9,112 nucleotides of DNA. Origin: CAZMXI01 sp964570205. GTDB lineage: Bacteria; Planctomycetota; Phycisphaerae; Tepidisphaerales; Tepidisphaeraceae. Shown in pieces: positions 6,344 to 9,112 of the stretch. A program made the translations under genes and the position numbers. Each line of letters opens with the position of its first letter. Positions within the stretch are counted from its first letter, which is position 1. Location: the NCBI GenBank assembly GCA_964570205.1, contig CAZMXI010000187.1, positions 1 through 9,112 on the forward strand, read 5' to 3'. Under the pieces are notes generated by a model. The model did no database searches, was not told the origin of the DNA, and saw only the letters and a program-made list of their open reading frames with translations.

Positions 6344-6455
6344 CGGCGGCGCGCCATGCCCGGCGGTCGGCCGGATGGCCCGCCCTGTCGGACGAGATGC
6401 TTGTCCGCCTCCGCCCACGGCGATATCGTTCGCCATGCCCATCAGGGAGACCGCT

Positions 6456-7661
6456 TTGTCCACCACGCCAGAGCCGCTGTGCGAACTGATTCGGCGCACG
6501 CCCATCGTCAGCACCCACGAGCACCATCGCGATGGGGCGTTCCAGCAGTCGCTGAACCTGGATCGGCTTCTCACCGCTTCCTATGTCGGCTGGGGGCCGA
6601 TGCCTCCCGGGGATACCCCGGATGCCCGTCGCGACTGGCTCTCGCGCGTGCGGCACAATTCCTATTTCGTCTGGCTGGAAAAGGCCCTGGCCGCCATCTA
6701 CGGCATCGAGCTCATCGCCGCCGAGACCTGGCAGGACCTTTCATTCGCCATTTCCACCGCCCATCGCGATCCCGCCTGGCATCTGCGGCTTCTGCGCGAG
6801 CATGCCCGCTATGAACTGTTCCTGGAGGATGCCTACTGGGCGCCCGGCAGCGACGAAAACCTCGGTGATATGGCGGTTCCGGTCTACCGCATCGACATGT
6901 GGCTGGCTGGCTTCCATCCCGAAGCCCATGACCACGACGGCATCAATCCGCGAGACCGTCTCGGCCGCGATTTCCCCACCCTCGATGACTACGAGGACTG
7001 CCTGCGGGCGGAAATCCGCGCCCGCCGTCCGGCCATTGCCGCGCTCAAATGTGCGGCCGCCTACGAGCGGACGCTGGAATTCGGCCCGCCCCGGCGGGAC
7101 GAAGCGAAGGCGGTTTTTGGGCGATCCCCCGCCGAGGTTCCGGCCGGCGGGCGCAGGCTCTTTGGCGATTTCATCCTGCACGTTGCCCTTGAGGAAGCCG
7201 CCAAGCTCGATCTGCCGGTGCAGGTTCACACCGGCCTGGCGATGCTGGCCGGATCGAACCCGCTGCTCTTCGAGCCGATCATCGACGCCTATTCGGATGT
7301 GCGGTTTGTTCTGTTTCACGGCGGGTTCCCCTGGGTGAGGCACGTGGGGGCCCTGGCTCACAACCACCCCGCGAACGTCATCATCGACCTCTGCTGGTTG
7401 CCCATCATCTCCACGTCGGCCGCGGTCTCGGCGCTGCACGAGTACATCGAACTGCTCCCCGACATCGGCCACCTCACTTGGGGCGGCGACTGCTGGACCG
7501 GCGAAGAGGCCTGCGGCGCCGCCATGGCCCTTCGACACGTCCTTGGCCGATGCCTCGCGGAGAAAATCGCCGACCAAGACCTCCGCCCCCGGGACGCGGA
7601 AACCATTGCGCATCGCATCATGCACGCCAACGCCCGCTCGATTTATGGATTGGCACGCTGA
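6456..7661 (+). CDS. Metal-dependent amidohydrolase-superfamily protein (COG2159/PF04909-like)
   Basis: A 401-residue TIM-barrel hydrolase of the amidohydrolase superfamily; the substrate is unknown. A plausible complete metal site is visible: H21 and H23 (STHEHH) after strand one, K198 (AALK) as a possible carbamylated lysine or ligand, H258 (QVHTG), H288 (LFHGG) and D345 (WGGDC). Relatives include amidohydrolase-2 decarboxylases and hydrolases and, more distantly, uronate isomerase. No signal peptide is seen, so it should be cytoplasmic. I prefer TTG 6456 as the start because AGGGAG (6444-6449) precedes it by 6 nt. The in-frame ATG at 6435 lacks an SD, and starts further upstream (to 6330) would add a proline/arginine-rich tail that looks like non-coding GC-rich DNA. 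It converges on the ACT gene with a 30-bp gap and no terminator I can see. Confidence 0.85.
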   Translation: MSTTPEPLCELIRRTPIVSTHEHHRDGAFQQSLNLDRLLTASYVGWGPMPPGDTPDARRDWLSRVRHNSYFVWLEKALAAIYGIELIAAETWQDLSFAISTAHRDPAWHLRLLREHARYELFLEDAYWAPGSDENLGDMAVPVYRIDMWLAGFHPEAHDHDGINPRDRLGRDFPTLDDYEDCLRAEIRARRPAIAALKCAAAYERTLEFGPPRRDEAKAVFGRSPAEVPAGGRRLFGDFILHVALEEAAKLDLPVQVHTGLAMLAGSNPLLFEPIIDAYSDVRFVLFHGGFPWVRHVGALAHNHPANVIIDLCWLPIISTSAAVSALHEYIELLPDIGHLTWGGDCWTGEEACGAAMALRHVLGRCLAEKIADQDLRPRDAETIAHRIMHANARSIYGLAR

Positions 7662-7691
7662 TCCGACCGGCCGCGTCCTGCTGCCGTTTGA

Positions 7692-8135
7692 CTATTGACC
7701 CATCCGCGAGAACAGCTCCACGCCGCCCACCGGATTGATCCCCGCCGCCGTCAACGCGGCGATGGCCTTGTCCGGGTCTTCAAACCGGAAAACCATCGTC
7801 GCCTTGTTCACGCGAGGCCCGCAGGTGAAGGCATACATGTACTCGATCGCCAGCGAGGCCTTGTCCAGAACGTCCAGCAGCGCTGCCAGCCCGCCCGGCC
7901 GGTCCTCCACATCGATCGCCAGCACTTCCGTGACCTTCGCCACCGAGCCCGCCTCCTCCAGTGCCCGCTTGGCCTTCTCCCAGTCCTTTACGATCAGCCG
8001 CAGAATCCCGAACTGCTGCGTGTCGGCCAGCGACAGCGTCAGAATGTTGATCCCCGCATCGGCCAACACCTTGCACGGGACCTTCAATTGCCCCGGCCGG
8101 TTTTCCAGAAACAGCGAGAGTTGATGGAGTTTCAT
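7692..8135 (-). CDS. Tandem ACT-domain protein
   Basis: The 147-residue protein consists of two ACT domains and nothing else. The first (about 1-70) has the ligand-loop motif ENRPGQL (11-17); the second (about 71-147) has EDRPGGL (77-83). ACT domains bind amino acids or similar small ligands and usually regulate a partner enzyme. Stand-alone pairs of this type (COG4747-like) are often encoded beside phenylacetate-CoA ligase genes, as here. Start ATG 8133-8135 (minus strand) is preceded by GGGAG (8140-8144) with 4 nt between; an in-frame ATG at 8189 would add 18 atypical residues. It lies 78 bp downstream of paaK on the same strand, and a weak inverted repeat GATGAA/TTCATC (8170-8186) lies in that gap. 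It probably senses an aromatic amino acid or aryl acid, but the ligand is not evident from the sequence. Confidence 0.88.
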   Translation of the reverse strand: MKLHQLSLFLENRPGQLKVPCKVLADAGINILTLSLADTQQFGILRLIVKDWEKAKRALEEAGSVAKVTEVLAIDVEDRPGGLAALLDVLDKASLAIEYMYAFTCGPRVNKATMVFRFEDPDKAIAALTAAGINPVGGVELFSRMGQ

Positions 8136-8213
8136 GTCGCTCCCAGTATCGCCCTGGATGAACGGCGGCGATGAATTCGCTTCATCCATCCTTCCGCCTT
8201 CATCCCTCGTCCT

Positions 8214-9112
8214 TCACTTGATTTCCCTCTGGTCCAGAACTCGCTTGGCTTTGCCTTCGCTTCGCTGGATGCTCCGCGGCTCGACAAGCTGCACCGCCAC
8301 GCGGATGCCCAGCGTGTGCTCGATCGCGCTCTCCAGCTTCGCCTGCAACGCCTCGACCGCGCGCACCTTGTCGCTGAAAACCTCGTCCGTCACCTCGATC
8401 CGCACCAGCATGTTGTCCAGCCCCTTGTCGCGCGTCAGCACGATCTGGTAGTGCGGCATCGTTCCTTCCACCTTCAGCAGCGCCGCCTCCACCTGCGACG
8501 GGAACACGTTCACCCCGCGGATGATGAACATGTCGTCGCTCCGCCGCGTGATCCGCCGGATTCGCCGGATCGTCCGCCCGCACGCGCATGTCTCCGGGAT
8601 CAGCACCGTGATGTCCCGCGTCCGATACCGGATCATCGGCATCGCCTGCTTGCTCAGCGTGGTCAGCACCAGCTCGCCCTCGGTCCCGTCCGGTGCCGGC
8701 TGGCCCGTCGCCGGGTCGATGATCTCCGGATAAAAATGGTCCTCGAAAATGTGCGGCCCCGCATGGCACGGGCACTCCATCGCAACGCCCGGCCCGATGA
8801 TCTCCGACAGCCCGTAGATGTCATACGCCTTGATCCCCGATTCCTCCTGGATCCGCTGCCGCATCGGCTCGCTCCAGGGCTCAGCGCCGAAAATCCCCGC
8901 CCGCAGCCGCGTCGGCCGGATGTTCAGCTCCCTCGCCCGCTCCCACAGGTGCGTGAAGTAGCTCGGTGTGCAGCAGATCGCCGTGACGCCGAAGTCGTGC
9001 ATCACCATCACCTGCCGGTCCGTGTTGCCGCCCGAAATCGGAATCACCGTCGCCCCCAGCCCCTCGGCGCCGTAGTGTGCCCCCAGCCCGCCCGTGAACA
9101 GCCCGTATCCGT
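8214..9112 (-). CDS. paaK: Phenylacetate-CoA ligase family protein (5' end outside window)
   Basis: The reading frame is open to the right edge, so the N-terminal part is missing; 298 residues including the full C-terminus are present. It belongs to the adenylate-forming enzymes that activate aryl acids to aryl-CoA via an aryl-AMP. Family blocks in order are GYGLFTGGLGAHYGAE at the very edge, IPISGGNTDRQ, CTPSYF, YDIYGLSEIIGPG (A5-type motif), EGELVLTTL, YRTRD, SDDMFIIRGVNVFPSQVE (hinge and C-terminal domain) and GKAKRVLDQR with the candidate catalytic Lys near the end. A Cys-rich pair (CACGRT) fits the subfamily. The block before SDDM reads TRR where GR is common. A GTG at 9047 is internal, because family motifs continue upstream of it. 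Paired with the ACT gene, it could take phenylacetate, indoleacetate or another aryl acid; exact specificity is uncertain. Confidence 0.9.
   Translation of the reverse strand, partial: GYGLFTGGLGAHYGAEGLGATVIPISGGNTDRQVMVMHDFGVTAICCTPSYFTHLWERARELNIRPTRLRAGIFGAEPWSEPMRQRIQEESGIKAYDIYGLSEIIGPGVAMECPCHAGPHIFEDHFYPEIIDPATGQPAPDGTEGELVLTTLSKQAMPMIRYRTRDITVLIPETCACGRTIRRIRRITRRSDDMFIIRGVNVFPSQVEAALLKVEGTMPHYQIVLTRDKGLDNMLVRIEVTDEVFSDKVRAVEALQAKLESAIEHTLGIRVAVQLVEPRSIQRSEGKAKRVLDQREIK

Noticed and set aside
6741..7625. A 294-codon minus-strand open frame opposite the amidohydrolase
   Set aside because: Same shadow effect; the forward frame carries an ordered set of metal-ligand motifs.
7662..7691. 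Possible bidirectional terminator between the convergent amidohydrolase and ACT genes
   Set aside because: The 30-bp gap has a short CCGGCCG-type palindrome but no adequate stem plus T-tract in either direction.
1..9112. CRISPR array, tRNA, rRNA, toxin-antitoxin or phage-defence module
   Set aside because: No periodic repeats beyond the two copies at the left edge, no tRNA-like cloverleaf noticed, and all substantial genes are explained as lipid synthesis or general metabolism.

Overview
The window is ordinary chromosomal DNA from a high-GC bacterium. Its core is a complete fatty-acid/phospholipid initiation operon on the + strand: rpmF, plsX, fabH, fabD, fabG, acpP, fabF. A second, looser group follows: a 63-residue helical protein, a metal-dependent amidohydrolase, and two minus-strand genes (a tandem ACT-domain protein and a phenylacetate-CoA ligase cut by the right edge). 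The organism cannot be fixed from the sequence alone. The small protein with a central HTD motif, the frequent hairpins and the gene style would fit a planctomycete (perhaps Phycisphaerae-like); this is a low-confidence inference.

Left edge (1-213): two 17-bp direct repeats 23 bp apart look like the terminal repeats of an insertion sequence lying mostly outside the window. A TTGACA-17 bp-TAACGT promoter candidate and three consecutive hairpins lie between them and rpmF. The usual upstream partner of rpmF (yceD/DUF177) is not here.

Fab operon (214-6030): L32 is co-transcribed with lipid synthesis, as in many bacteria. PlsX makes acyl-phosphate from acyl-ACP. FabH starts chains from acetyl-CoA and malonyl-ACP, FabD loads malonyl onto ACP, FabG reduces beta-ketoacyl-ACP, ACP carries the chain and FabF elongates it. 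The dehydratase (FabZ/FabA) and enoyl reductase (FabI/K/L/V) are not in the window. acpP has a very good internal sigma70-type promoter, a folded leader and a strong hairpin behind it, which would let it be expressed above its neighbours. A textbook intrinsic terminator at 5999-6030 ends the operon.

Right part (6031-9112): a strong Shine-Dalgarno (SD) sequence precedes the 63-aa gene. A GC-rich, hairpin-bearing gap leads to the amidohydrolase, whose best start is a TTG with an ideal SD. It converges on the paaK-ACT pair on the minus strand, a pairing that suggests aryl-acid activation with sensing of an amino acid or related ligand.

I did not find a clearly novel multi-gene system. The items most worth following up are the structured rpmF leader beside a possible IS end, the acpP expression module, and the uncharacterised amidohydrolase with its small upstream neighbour.
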